DNA of 64,000 nucleotides, from the NCBI RefSeq assembly GCF_013466985.1, contig NZ_CP059164.1, forward strand, positions 1,993,001-2,057,000, written 5' to 3'. Within the stretch, counting starts at the first letter, position 1, and each line of letters opens with the position of its first letter. This document shows positions 1 to 8,119 of this stretch, piece after piece. This DNA is from Nocardioides ungokensis (GTDB taxonomy: Bacteria > Actinomycetota > Actinomycetes > Propionibacteriales > Nocardioidaceae). The translations under genes were made by a program, and so were the position numbers. The notes beneath the pieces were generated by a model. It was not told where the DNA came from, did no database searches, and saw only the letters and a list, made by a program, of their open reading frames with translations.

Positions 1-1
1 G

Positions 2-916
2 ACCCTGGGTGTCGCCGGCCGCTCGGTGCGCGAGCAGCGTGGCTTCGAGGACGCCCCGACGCGGATGGCTGTCGTGGCGATGGGGCGCTACGGCGGCTTC
101 GAGCTGTCCTACGGCAGCGACGCCGACGTGCTGTTCGTCCACGACCCGGAGCCGGGCGCCGACCCGCAGGCGGCGTCGTCGTACGCCACCGCCGTGGCCA
201 ACGAGCTGCGCCGGCTGCTCTCGCTGCCGGGCGCCGACCCGGCGCTCCAGGTCGACGCCGACCTGCGCCCCGAGGGCAAGCAGGGCGCGCTGGTGCGGAC
301 CCTCGACGCGTACGCCGCCTACTACGCCAAGTGGTCCAAGGTCTGGGAGTCGCAGGCGCTGCTCCGTGCCGACGCCGTGGTCGGGGACCTCGAGCTGCGC
401 CGACGGTTCGAGACGCTGATCGACCCGCTGCGCTTCCCCGAGGAGGGGATCTCCCCCGACGACGTGCTCGAGGTGCGCCGGATCAAGGCGCGGGTCGACC
501 AGGAACGGCTGCCTCGCGGCGCCGACCCCCAGACCCACCTCAAGCTCGGGCGCGGCGGGCTCGCCGACATCGAGTGGACCGTCCAGCTCCTGCAGATGCG
601 GTACGCCGGGCACGTCCCGGGCCTGCGCACCTCACGGACCCTCGAGGCCCTCGACGCGGCACGGGCCGCCGGGCTGGTCGAGGAGGACGACGCCGTAGAG
701 CTGGCCCACGCCTGGCGCACGGTGAGCCGGATCCGGAACGCGGTCACGCTGGTGCGCGGCAAGCCCGGCGACCAGCTCCCGCGCGACCCTCGGGAGAAGG
801 CCGCCGTCGCGACCATCCTCGGCTACCCGCCCGGCGCCTCCGACACGATGGTCAACGACTACCTGCGGATCACCCGGCACGCCCGCGCCGTCGTCGACAA
901 GGTCTTCTGGGAGTAG
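2..916 (+). CDS. glnE: Bifunctional glutamine synthetase adenylyltransferase/deadenylyltransferase, 3' part
   Basis: About 304 C-terminal residues of GlnE; the 5' part lies before the window. GlnE attaches AMP to, and removes it from, glutamine synthetase according to nitrogen status. The fragment starts in the second nucleotidyltransferase domain: the GRYGGFELSYGSDADVLFV stretch has the G-S-x-A/D-D-x-D/L-type metal and nucleotide pattern of the GlnE superfamily. It continues through the helical C-terminal region with KLGRGGLADIEWTVQLLQ, a GlnE hallmark. The reading frame is open from the first bases, so there is no sign of truncation other than the window edge. The next gene begins 145 bp downstream. 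Confidence 0.95.
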   Translation, partial: TLGVAGRSVREQRGFEDAPTRMAVVAMGRYGGFELSYGSDADVLFVHDPEPGADPQAASSYATAVANELRRLLSLPGADPALQVDADLRPEGKQGALVRTLDAYAAYYAKWSKVWESQALLRADAVVGDLELRRRFETLIDPLRFPEEGISPDDVLEVRRIKARVDQERLPRGADPQTHLKLGRGGLADIEWTVQLLQMRYAGHVPGLRTSRTLEALDAARAAGLVEEDDAVELAHAWRTVSRIRNAVTLVRGKPGDQLPRDPREKAAVATILGYPPGASDTMVNDYLRITRHARAVVDKVFWE

Positions 917-1060
917 CCCAGCCGGGCCGAACCGGGCCGAGCCGGCGTCGGTGGCGGGCTGTGACGCAGGTCCGGCCTCGCCGCGGTTTGCCGTGGGCAG
1001 GAACGGGAACCGTTGCTGGACCGGGCTTTCTCGCGGCAACGATCTCTGACGGGCGGCACC

Positions 1061-1950
1061 ATGGACTGGCTCATCGACAGGCAGCGCTCGCGGTCGGCCG
1101 AGCAGACCATGTCGCTGCTCGACGCCCACCTGCGACGGCACGCCGGCTCCGACCGCGGCGTGGACCAGGCCGTGGCCTCGGTGCGTGCCGTGGTCGAGAG
1201 CCTGGGCGCGGACGGGTGGGACCTGCTGCGCCTGCACCTGGCCTGGCACACCGACCGGCCCGTGGTGGAGCTGAGCCCGGTGAAGGATGCCGGCGACATT
1301 CCGCCGGGCCCCACGGTGCCGGCGAAGGACCGCCACCGGCTGGCCGCCGCCACCGGCGAGTCGGTCGTGCGGCTGGAGCTCGAGGTCGAGCCCGCAGTGC
1401 TGGAGCCCTTCGCCGAGGGGCCGCCGCCGATGACCCCGATCGACTCCCACCCGCAGCGCGACGGGATCGCCACCGTGGCGGTGGCCCTGTCCCGCGCCGC
1501 GGCCGACCACCCCAGCGCGAAGCCGGCCCAGCAGGCGTCCCTGGCCGGCGCCGCACTGGCCGACCAGGTGGCGGCCGACAGCCCGCCCACGGACGCGGCG
1601 GGCGTCGCCGGATGCTCGCCGAGACCCATCGGGCCCTCGGCAGCGACCTGGAGGTCCTCGCGGTGACCGACGAGGTCGTCGAGGTCGCCGTGGGCCGGTG
1701 TCCGTTCGGCAGCGGTGTCGGCGGCAACGATGCCCTCTGCCACGTCACGACGGGCCTGGCCGGTCGGCTCGGCGCACGGGTGAACGGCGCGGCCACCGTG
1801 GCCGCGCCCGAGCGGATCGCGGCCGGCGACGACGAGTGCCACCTTCAGGTGTGGCTGGGCTCGCCGGACGACCTCCGCGGCGAGCGGCACCAGTGGCCGC
1901 CCGTGACCGGACCGGCGAACGGCAGCGTGCCGCGGCTGACCTGTCGGTGA
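1061..1950 (+). CDS. Methanogen-output-domain-like protein, frame broken near 1611
   Basis: One gene read across a break. The first part runs in frame from ATG 1061. The homologous-looking remainder (MLAETHRALGSDLEVL onward) continues one frame over, and restoring one G in the CCGG run near 1611 joins them into about 296 residues. The C-terminal third has a conserved CPFG...LCHVTTGLAGRLGA pattern with two cysteines, which resembles the small ligand- or metal-binding output domain (MetOD1-like) found in archaeal and actinobacterial regulators; this assignment is by eye. The middle has no motif I recognise. The stop overlaps the next start (GTGA at 1947-1950), so it is translationally coupled to the ATPase gene and probably acts with it in signalling. 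The break is likely a sequencing indel but could be real. Confidence 0.55.
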
Positions 1951-2369
1951 ACCTGCCCCGGGAGACCGTCAGCGTCCCGGTCGTGCGACGGCTCGCGGCG
2001 CAGGCGCTGCGTGCCTTCGGGGTCGCCGACGACGACATCGACGACGTGCAGCTGGCGATCTCCGAGGCCTGCGCGAACGTGATCGACCACGCCGCCGACA
2101 CCGACTCCTACGAGGTGCAGGTCGAGCTCGCCGCCGACCGCTGCGCGATCACCGTGGTCGACCACGGCGGCGGCTTCGACGACTCGGCGGCGCTCGACGA
2201 GGCCCACCCGACAGCAGAGAGCGGCCGGGGCTTGATCCTCATGCAGGCGCTCGTCGACAACCTCGCCTTCACCAACGAGCCCCAGGCCGGGACGGTGGTG
2301 CACATGGTCAAGATGCTGGCGTACGACGCCTCGCACCCGCTGTGGCGCGACCAGCTGCGACCCGGCTGA
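1947..2369 (+). CDS. Anti-sigma-factor-type ATP-binding protein (RsbW-like HATPase)
   Basis: A 140-residue single-domain GHKL ATPase. The N-box (ISEACANVIDHAA, near residues 35-47), the G1-like VVDHGGGFDD and the G2-like SGRGLILMQALVDN are visible. This is the layout of RsbW/SpoIIAB-type serine kinases that bind sigma factors or phosphorylate anti-anti-sigma proteins. GTG 1947 is chosen because it overlaps the preceding stop by four bases and places the beta-strand NLPRETVSVPVVRR at the N-terminus, as usual for the family. Coupling to the preceding output-domain protein suggests a partner-switch module; no sigma factor or antagonist is seen nearby, so the target is unknown. Confidence 0.85.
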   Translation: MNLPRETVSVPVVRRLAAQALRAFGVADDDIDDVQLAISEACANVIDHAADTDSYEVQVELAADRCAITVVDHGGGFDDSAALDEAHPTAESGRGLILMQALVDNLAFTNEPQAGTVVHMVKMLAYDASHPLWRDQLRPG

Positions 2370-2414
2370 GCCGGAGGTGGCGCCGGGTCGTTCCGTGCGA
2401 GCGACACTGGTGCC

Positions 2415-3308
2415 GTGACCGGCCCGATGAGTCAGCCCGCCGGGCGCCGGGGCTTCCTGGTGGCGCTGGGCGCGATCGCGCTCGCGGGGTGCACGGACTC
2501 GTCCGCTCCCGGCCCCGTCGCGAGCTCGGGCTCGTCGACCCCGGACGTAACGCCCGGCACGACCCCGCATGACACCCCGGACGTGCGTCTGCCGAGGGCG
2601 CGTCGCTGGGTCCCGAGCCCTGCGGACGTCGACCCGGCCTGCAAGCTGGCCGCGGTGCGGACGGTCGAACGACACGGCAGGTCCACGACGACCGCAGTCC
2701 GGGTGATCGATGCGCAGTACGGCGGGATCCTCGACGACACCGCCAGCGTGCTCGTCGTGTGCCGTTCGTGGCGGCTCTCGCACGGCCGGGTGACGACAGA
2801 CGGTCACACGTTCGACGTACGCCTCTCGCGCGGACCCGGGCCCGCCTGGCGGGTGACAGCCATCCACCCCTCGAGGCCAGGGCCACCGGCGGGCCACACA
2901 CCGGCCGCCCGCCGGGTGCTGGCCAGCCACCGGATCGACCTGCCGCCCGCGGCGCGCGCCGACATCGCCTCGGGCCAGGTCCACGACAGCGTGCTCACCG
3001 CGATGCTCGGGCTGTCGAGGAGCTACCGGATCGGGGTCAGTGTCGTCAGGTCGGGCCACCCGATCCACGTCTTCGGCACGGACCGGCTCAGCGACCACCC
3101 GCAGGCACGGGCGTTCGACACCTGGCGGATCGACGGGCACCCTGTCGTCGATCCCGGCACCCCGGAGCGGCTGGTGACCGGCTACATGCGGGCGGCGGCC
3201 GCTGAAGGCTCCTACAACGTGGGCGGTCCGTACCTGCTCGGCCCGGCGCCGCAGTACTTCTCCGACGCCACCCACCACGACCACGTGCACGCCGGGTTCG
3301 CGACGTGA
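2415..3308 (+). CDS. Tat-exported lipoprotein with M15-peptidase-like zinc motif
   Basis: A 297-residue protein starting at GTG 2415. The N-terminus has a twin-arginine motif (GRRGFLVALG) followed by a lipobox-like LAGC, so it is probably exported folded and lipidated. After a Ser/Thr/Pro-rich linker the chain is poorly recognisable until the C-terminal third, where SDHPQARAFDTWRID and DATHHDHVHAGF resemble the H-x6-D and HxH zinc ligands of M15 (VanY-type) D,D-/L,D-carboxypeptidases. A cell-wall role is therefore plausible but inferred from spacing of His and Asp only. It stands alone between the ATPase gene and a leaderless-looking gene. Confidence 0.6.
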   Translation: MTGPMSQPAGRRGFLVALGAIALAGCTDSSAPGPVASSGSSTPDVTPGTTPHDTPDVRLPRARRWVPSPADVDPACKLAAVRTVERHGRSTTTAVRVIDAQYGGILDDTASVLVVCRSWRLSHGRVTTDGHTFDVRLSRGPGPAWRVTAIHPSRPGPPAGHTPAARRVLASHRIDLPPAARADIASGQVHDSVLTAMLGLSRSYRIGVSVVRSGHPIHVFGTDRLSDHPQARAFDTWRIDGHPVVDPGTPERLVTGYMRAAAAEGSYNVGGPYLLGPAPQYFSDATHHDHVHAGFAT

Positions 3309-3329
3309 GGTGGACGACGGCACGCCCGC

Positions 3330-3342
3330 TAGATTCGGGACC
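3330..3342 (+). promoter_or_regulatory. Leaderless-type -10 box before the PEP mutase-family gene
   Basis: TAGATT at 3330-3335 lies seven bases before the ATG at 3343, with no Shine-Dalgarno sequence between. This is the spacing expected when transcription starts at the initiation codon. The same layout recurs at several starts in the window. Confidence 0.45.
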
Positions 3343-4125
3343 ATGGCTGACCAAGCAACCTCTCTGCGGGGCGCCGAGCTGCTCCGCCTCCACCGTGACC
3401 CGAAGCTGCTGACCGTCGTCAACGTCTGGGACGTCGTCAGCGCCACCACCGTCGCCGCCGTCGAGGGCACCGCCGCCCTGGCGACCGCGAGCCACTCGAT
3501 CGCCGCCACCTTCGGCTACGAGGACGGCGAGAACATCCCGCTCGACCTGATGCTGGAGATGGTCGGCCGGATCGTCTCCGCGACCGACCTCCCGGTGACG
3601 GCAGACCTCGAGGGAGGGTACGGCGACCCCGCCGAGACCATCCGTCGCGCCATCGGCATCGGCGTGGTCGGCGCCAACATCGAGGACCAGCTGCGTCCGG
3701 TGAAGGAGGCCGCCGCCAACGTCGAGAAGATGATGAAGGTCGCCGAGCAGGAGGGCGTCGACTTCGTGCTCAACGCCCGGACCGACGCCTTCGCCCGAGC
3801 CCGTGACCGTGACCCGGCCGAGTCCCTGAAGGACGCGGTCGAGCGCGGCAAGGCGTTCCTCGACGCCGGCGCGCCCGTGGTGTTCGTGCCGGCCCGGCTG
3901 GACGAGGCCCAGGTCGCCACCCTGGTCGAGGCCTTCGGTCCGCAGCGCCTCACGATGATCGGCATACCCGGCACGCCCGCGCTGGCACGGCTCGAGGAGC
4001 TCGGCGTCGCCCGCGTCTCCTACGGGCCGATGGCGCAGAACGTCGCGCTCACCGCGCTGCAGGAGCTGGTCGAGGAGGTCCACCGCGGCGGCGGCGTGCC
4101 CCCGACGATGCGCATCCTCAACTGA
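3343..4125 (+). CDS. Isocitrate lyase/phosphoenolpyruvate mutase family protein
   Basis: A 260-residue TIM-barrel enzyme of the PEP mutase/isocitrate lyase superfamily. Visible features are NVWDVVSA at the N-terminus, TADLEGGYGD (the metal-binding acidic region) and NARTDAFARARDRD. The family includes carboxyphosphonoenolpyruvate mutases, 2-methylisocitrate lyases and oxaloacetate decarboxylase-like enzymes. The isocitrate-lyase KKCGH signature is absent, so it is one of the small C-C or P-C lyases of unproven substrate. ATG 3343 is preferred to an in-frame GTG at 3310, which would overlap the promoter-like TAGATT. It is convergent with the kinase gene, 18 bp away. Confidence 0.85.
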   Translation: MADQATSLRGAELLRLHRDPKLLTVVNVWDVVSATTVAAVEGTAALATASHSIAATFGYEDGENIPLDLMLEMVGRIVSATDLPVTADLEGGYGDPAETIRRAIGIGVVGANIEDQLRPVKEAAANVEKMMKVAEQEGVDFVLNARTDAFARARDRDPAESLKDAVERGKAFLDAGAPVVFVPARLDEAQVATLVEAFGPQRLTMIGIPGTPALARLEELGVARVSYGPMAQNVALTALQELVEEVHRGGGVPPTMRILN

Positions 4126-4143
4126 CCGGTCGTAGGGCAGGTC

Positions 4144-5466
4144 TCACAGGCGGGGGAGCCGGACCACGAAGACGGCTCCTCCGTCCCCGTCGGCGAGCTC
4201 CACGTCGCCGCCGATCGAACGAGCCACCCGGCGGGAGATGCCGAGCCCGAGGCCGGTGCCACCCCCGGGCCCGGCGATGCCCGGCGCGAACAGCGTGTCG
4301 CGCACCGACTCCTGCACCCCGGGGCCGTCGTCGCCGATCCGGAGCTCGACCGACGTCGCCGTCGCGACGGCCTCGAGGCACACGCGCGAGCGGGCGTGGC
4401 GCACGGCGTTCTCCGTCACGGGGGACACGGCGCGGACCACGAGGTCGCGCGGGGCCGCCAGCCGCAGCGAAGCCGCGTCGGTCACCCGGTTGTCGAGGAC
4501 CAGCTCGTCGGGCACGAGCGGGACCACCGCGTCCAGGACGTCGGAGAGCCGGCAGGTGGCGCTCTCGGGCGACTCACCGGCGCTGCGGGCCAGCTCCAGC
4601 AGCGTCGTGATCGTCTCGGCGGCCATCACCCGGGACGACGCCGCGATCTGCTCGAGGTCGACGCGGGCGTCCTCCGACAGCCCGCCGCGCAGCAGCGCGA
4701 GGTCCGCAGAGCCCTGGATCGCGGCGAGGGGGGTGCGCAGCTCGTGGGCGAGCTCGGCGGTGAGCCGCTGCTCGGCGCGGATCGTCATCGCCACCCGTTC
4801 CAGCAGCCCGTCGAGGGTCGCGCCGAGGGCGGAGATCTCGTTGGTCGGCGGGCCCAGCTCGAAGCGGCGACCGAGGTCGTGCTCGCTCCAGTCGGTGGCC
4901 CGCTCGGCCATCTGCGCCACCGGCGCGAGAGCGCGCGACGTCACCAGGCGTGCCACCAGCCCGACGGCGACCACCACCAGGACGCCGACGAGCAGGCTGG
5001 TGAGCATGATGTAGAGCTCGGCCTCCTCGTAGGCGTGCCGCGACTCGCTGACCACGACCACGCCACGCAACCCCGACTCGGTGGTGAACGGGGTGGCGTA
5101 GAGCCGGTACTTCTCGCCGACGGCCACGGTGCGTGGCGACGTCACCGTGGCGAGCTGCTTCATCTGGTAGCGGGCCTTGGGCCACGCCGTACCGGCGACC
5201 ACGTCACCGTGGTCGCCGAAGACGAGGACGCCGGGCTCGAGGACGTCGTCGGGGACCTTCAGGTGCCCGCTCGGGCTCGAGTCGACAACGGCGGTGACCG
5301 AGTCGGCCCGGTCGTGGAGGACCTGGTCGAGGTTGCCCTCGATGATGCGGTGCAGGATCAGCTGCAGACCCAGGGTGACCAGCACCATGCCGACGGCCGT
5401 GAGGGCCATGGTGGTGAGCACGAGCTGGGAGCGGAAGCTGGTCGCGAGCCAGCGGGGCGCTCTCAC
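4144..5466 (-). CDS. Membrane sensor histidine kinase (HAMP-HisKA-HATPase)
   Basis: A 440-residue two-component sensor. An N-terminal membrane helix (about 15-37) and a second one (about 150-175) flank an extracytoplasmic sensor domain; a HAMP region (about 175-230) follows. The HisKA box is AELAHELRTPLAAIQGSADL with the phospho-accepting histidine. The N-box (TENAVRHA), G1 (GDDGPGV) and G2 (GGGTGLGLGISR) of the ATPase are all present. The start is the GTG at 5466, whose GTGA overlaps the stop of the response regulator gene, so the two are translationally coupled partners. The stimulus cannot be read from the sequence. Confidence 0.9.
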   Translation of the reverse strand: MRAPRWLATSFRSQLVLTTMALTAVGMVLVTLGLQLILHRIIEGNLDQVLHDRADSVTAVVDSSPSGHLKVPDDVLEPGVLVFGDHGDVVAGTAWPKARYQMKQLATVTSPRTVAVGEKYRLYATPFTTESGLRGVVVVSESRHAYEEAELYIMLTSLLVGVLVVVAVGLVARLVTSRALAPVAQMAERATDWSEHDLGRRFELGPPTNEISALGATLDGLLERVAMTIRAEQRLTAELAHELRTPLAAIQGSADLALLRGGLSEDARVDLEQIAASSRVMAAETITTLLELARSAGESPESATCRLSDVLDAVVPLVPDELVLDNRVTDAASLRLAAPRDLVVRAVSPVTENAVRHARSRVCLEAVATATSVELRIGDDGPGVQESVRDTLFAPGIAGPGGGTGLGLGISRRVARSIGGDVELADGDGGAVFVVRLPRL

Positions 5467-6126
5467 CTGAGTGTGAAGCCGACGCCGCGCACGGTGCGCA
5501 GAGTGACGGGGGAGTCGAGCTCCTTGAGCTTCGCGCGGATCCGCCGGATGTAGGAGTCCACGGTGTTCTCACTGACACGGGCCCCGTCGGGCCAGGCCGC
5601 GGCGACGACGACCTGGCGCCGGACGACCTCCCCCGGGCGGGAGGTGATCGCGGCCAGCATCCGGAACTCGGTCGGGGTCAGGAGCACCTCCGCGTCCCCG
5701 TGGCGCAGTGAGTGCCGAGCCGGGTCGAGCACCAGCTCGCCGACCGGCTCGGCGGCCGGTCGGCCCCCGCCGGGACAGGGCGTCGACGCGAGCGATGAGC
5801 TCCTTCACGTCGAAGGGCTTGGGCAGGTAGTCGTCGGCACCGGCGCTGAACCCGGAGAGCCGGTCGTGGACGGCACCGAGGGCGGTGAGGAACAGCACCG
5901 GTGCGGACTGTCCCGCCGACCTGAGCGCCTGGCACACGTCGCGGCCGTCGGCGTCGGGCAGGCCGATGTCGAGGATGATCGCGTCGAGCACGGCGTCGGC
6001 GCCGAACCGTTGCAGCGCCTCCGTCCCGTTGTGGGCGGAGACGACGGAGTGACCCGTGAGCTCCAGCGCCTGCGTGACGACGCGCCGGATGGCGGGGTCG
6101 TCCTCGCAGAGGCCTACCGTGACCAC
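5463..6126 (-). CDS. OmpR/PhoB-family response regulator, frame broken near 5766
   Basis: Receiver domain at the N-terminus (CEDD acidic pocket, phospho-acceptor in ILDIGLPD, LFLTALG switch region, LPKPFD lysine) followed, after one frame change, by a winged-helix DNA-binding domain (LLTPTEFRMLAAI, VSENTVDSYIRRIRAKL, LRTVRGVGF). The break falls in a five-C run at about 5764-5768. Correcting one base joins SRRG to a normal linker (PAAEPVGELVLDPARHS) and gives a usual length near 220 residues. It precedes and overlaps the kinase gene, forming a two-component operon. A homopolymer sequencing error is the likeliest cause of the break. Confidence 0.85.
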
Positions 6127-6165
6127 GGGCCTCCTCCTCGTCCTGCGGCCCGGGCGGGCCGCCTC

Positions 6166-6693
6166 TCAGTTGCCGTTGCTGCTCCCCGCGCTGGAGGAGG
6201 AGACCTGGTCACCCCAGGCGGCGCGGGCGCCGGAGTCACCCACGCGGAAGACCTGCACGCTGGTCGCCAGCGCGGCGACCACGGCGAGGGCGGCCACGAC
6301 CTTCACGGCCGTCGACGACACGGCCGGCGAGGAGCCGCCCGCGGCGTGGGACGGCTCGGTGACGGCAGCGGCGGCCCGGTGACGACGGTCGAGCCACACC
6401 AGCACGACCGCCAGCACGAGCAGCGGGATCTCGAACCAGATCAGCTGGTCGCCGAGCTGTGCGTGCTGACCCGGGTCGCCCACGTGCTTCTCGAGGGCCT
6501 CGCCGCTCGACGTCGCCACCGGTGTCAGGACGCACGACAGGGCGGCAGCGACGACGACCAGCACGCCGTACCGGTGCCGCCAGGCGGGCCGGACCGCGAT
6601 GGCGATGGTGCCGAGCGCCGCCAGGGGCAGCAGCACCACGACCGCATGGACGACGAGCGGGTGGATGGGCAGACCGTTGATCAGGTCGAACAC
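6166..6693 (-). CDS. DUF2231 family membrane protein
   Basis: A 175-residue integral membrane protein with four hydrophobic segments. The opening (FDLINGLPIHPLVVHAVVVLLPLAALG) is the characteristic DUF2231 start, with a histidine pair in the first helix that could hold a cofactor; later segments are LVVVAAALSCVLTPVA, IPLLVLAVVLVWL and KVVAALAVVAALATSVQVF. The function of the family is not established; some members are linked to redox or haem-related membrane functions. It is the first gene of a run with the response regulator and kinase (40 bp gap), which suggests co-transcription. Confidence 0.85.
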   Translation of the reverse strand: MFDLINGLPIHPLVVHAVVVLLPLAALGTIAIAVRPAWRHRYGVLVVVAAALSCVLTPVATSSGEALEKHVGDPGQHAQLGDQLIWFEIPLLVLAVVLVWLDRRHRAAAAVTEPSHAAGGSSPAVSSTAVKVVAALAVVAALATSVQVFRVGDSGARAAWGDQVSSSSAGSSNGN

Positions 6694-6868
6694 GAGCTCT
6701 CCTCACGAAAGGGGGACGCCCACATCCTTCCCGACGCTACCTGCAACCAACCTGATTGCGCGTCGGTGCGGCACTTGAGGATTCCTTGCGCAAGTGGCCG
6801 CCCGAGCCTTGAGCACGGTCCGACAGGCTGGAGCCGTCAGGTGAGCGCCACCGTCCCAGGAGACCCCA
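6694..6868. promoter_or_regulatory. Divergent promoter region with CTTGCGCAAG palindrome
   Basis: A 175-bp non-coding stretch between the divergent DUF2231 and Hpt-like genes. It contains a perfect 10-bp palindrome CTTGCGCAAG at 6785-6794. No clear -35/-10 pair can be assigned by eye. It must hold the start signals of both genes. Confidence 0.35.
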
Positions 6869-7222
6869 ATGTCCGACCTCGCGACATTCGACGAGGCGGC
6901 GCTGCGCCGCCTGTCGTACGAGGTCGACGACCGTGTCTTCACCTGGCTCTTCGCGAACCGCTACCGGCGGATGCTCGTGGGTCGGGTCGCGCGCATCACG
7001 ACCGCGCTCCAGCGACTCGACGTCGAGGGCGCCCTGGACGCGGCGCTGAGCCTGAAGGTCGCCTCGGCCACGGTCGGCACCTGCGAGCTGGCTGCCCTCG
7101 CGCACGAGGTCGAGACCGAGGTGCGCCACCACGACGTGACCGCGGCGCGGACCACGGCCTCGTTGCTGTGGCCGGCCGCCGTGCGTGCTGACCAGGCGCT
7201 CGGCGCCTATCTCGCCCGCTGA
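6869..7222 (+). CDS. Hpt-like four-helix protein lacking the phospho-accepting histidine
   Basis: A 117-residue helical protein. Residues about 40-85 align by eye with histidine-phosphotransfer (Hpt) domains: the segment ALSLKVASATVGTCELAALAHEVE matches the family pattern H-x-LKG-x-S/A...G...LA...LE, but Leu60 stands where the histidine should be and Val64 where the glycine should be. It therefore cannot act as a normal phosphorelay protein; degenerate Hpt folds can still bind receiver domains. It sits between two response regulator genes on the opposite strand, making one of them its possible partner. The gene is intact and starts at an ATG with no strong ribosome-binding site. Confidence 0.55.
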   Translation: MSDLATFDEAALRRLSYEVDDRVFTWLFANRYRRMLVGRVARITTALQRLDVEGALDAALSLKVASATVGTCELAALAHEVETEVRHHDVTAARTTASLLWPAAVRADQALGAYLAR

Positions 7223-7268
7223 CGTCGAGTCCGGGCTGAGGCCTGGTCCGAACGCCGGGAGCGGCCGG

Positions 7269-7997
7269 TCAGGCCGGCTGCTCCATGCGGTAGCCCACGC
7301 CGCGGACCGTCCTGATGAAGCGTGGGCTGTCACGACCCTCGCCGAGCTTGCGGCGCAGGTTGCCGATGTGGACCTCGACCAGGTGCGTGTCGGTGGCCCA
7401 CTCGGTGTCCCACACCGACCGCAGCAGGGCCTCGCGGGTCCACACCCGCGCCGGTGTGCGCATCAGCTCGGTGAGCAGGTCGAACTCGGTGCGCGTCAGC
7501 GCGACCTCGGTGTCGTCGATGAAGGCGCGGCGTCCGTCGACGTCGACCTTCAGCGACCCGTGCCGCAGCACCTCGTGGCCTGCGTCCGCCGCCGGTGACG
7601 CCGCGCCCCGTCCGCGCCTCGGCCGGCGGAACATCGCGTTGACGCGAGCGTTCAGCTCGCGGGGGCTGAACGGCTTGGACAGGTAGTCGTCGGCCCCGGT
7701 CTCCAGCCCGATCAGCTTCTCGACCTCGTCGTCGCGGGCGGTGATCATCACGACGTAGGCGTCGCTGATCTCGCGGATCCGGCGGCAGGCCTCGATGCCG
7801 TCGATGCCGGGGAGGCCGAGGTCGAGCGTGACGAGGTCGGGGTCGTGGTCACGGACCGCATCGACCCCGGCCGTGCCGGTGTCGGCCGTCATCACCTGGA
7901 AGCCCTGGGTGCTCAGCGTGAACTCGATGAGCGACCGCATGTCCTCGTCGTCCTCGACGACGAGAGCTCGCCTGTCTTCTCCCGCCGCCGTGGACAT
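7269..7997 (-). CDS. OmpR-family response regulator (orphan)
   Basis: About 242 residues. The receiver domain shows VVEDDED, the phospho-acceptor in LVTLDLGLPGIDG, MITARDD and LSKPF. The winged-helix domain shows VALTRTEFDLL, DTHLVEVHIGNLRRKLGE and FIRTVRGVGYRME. ATG 7997 is chosen over an upstream in-frame GTG (8021) because the first conserved strand begins shortly after it. No kinase gene is adjacent; the only neighbouring signalling gene is the Hpt-like protein on the other strand. An 11-bp-spaced direct repeat upstream (8062-8080) is a likely binding site for this regulator. Confidence 0.92.
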   Translation of the reverse strand: MSTAAGEDRRALVVEDDEDMRSLIEFTLSTQGFQVMTADTGTAGVDAVRDHDPDLVTLDLGLPGIDGIEACRRIREISDAYVVMITARDDEVEKLIGLETGADDYLSKPFSPRELNARVNAMFRRPRRGRGAASPAADAGHEVLRHGSLKVDVDGRRAFIDDTEVALTRTEFDLLTELMRTPARVWTREALLRSVWDTEWATDTHLVEVHIGNLRRKLGEGRDSPRFIRTVRGVGYRMEQPA

Positions 7998-8061
7998 GGT
8001 GCAGATGATGCCAGAACCCACCCCTGCTCCGGTCCCGTTCCCGCTGCTTCGTCCTGCCGGA

Positions 8062-8080
8062 CTTCAGCGGGGCTTCAGCG
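8062..8080. promoter_or_regulatory. Direct repeat CTTCAGCG-N3-CTTCAGCG, probable OmpR-type binding site
   Basis: Two perfect copies of CTTCAGCG at 8062-8069 and 8073-8080, exactly 11 bp apart, lie between the divergent response regulator (start 7997) and secreted protein (start 8120). Tandem half-sites on one helical face with 11-bp periodicity are typical for dimers of winged-helix regulators of the OmpR/PhoB family, so autoregulation and control of the secreted protein are plausible. Confidence 0.5.
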
Positions 8081-8119
8081 CCCGCGGGTCATGCTCGGGA
8101 CTGATCCTGAGGAGGAGAC

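Noticed and set aside
921-946. CGGGCCGA repeats after glnE
   Set aside because: Only two and a half copies of a GC-rich 10-mer; indistinguishable from base-composition noise.
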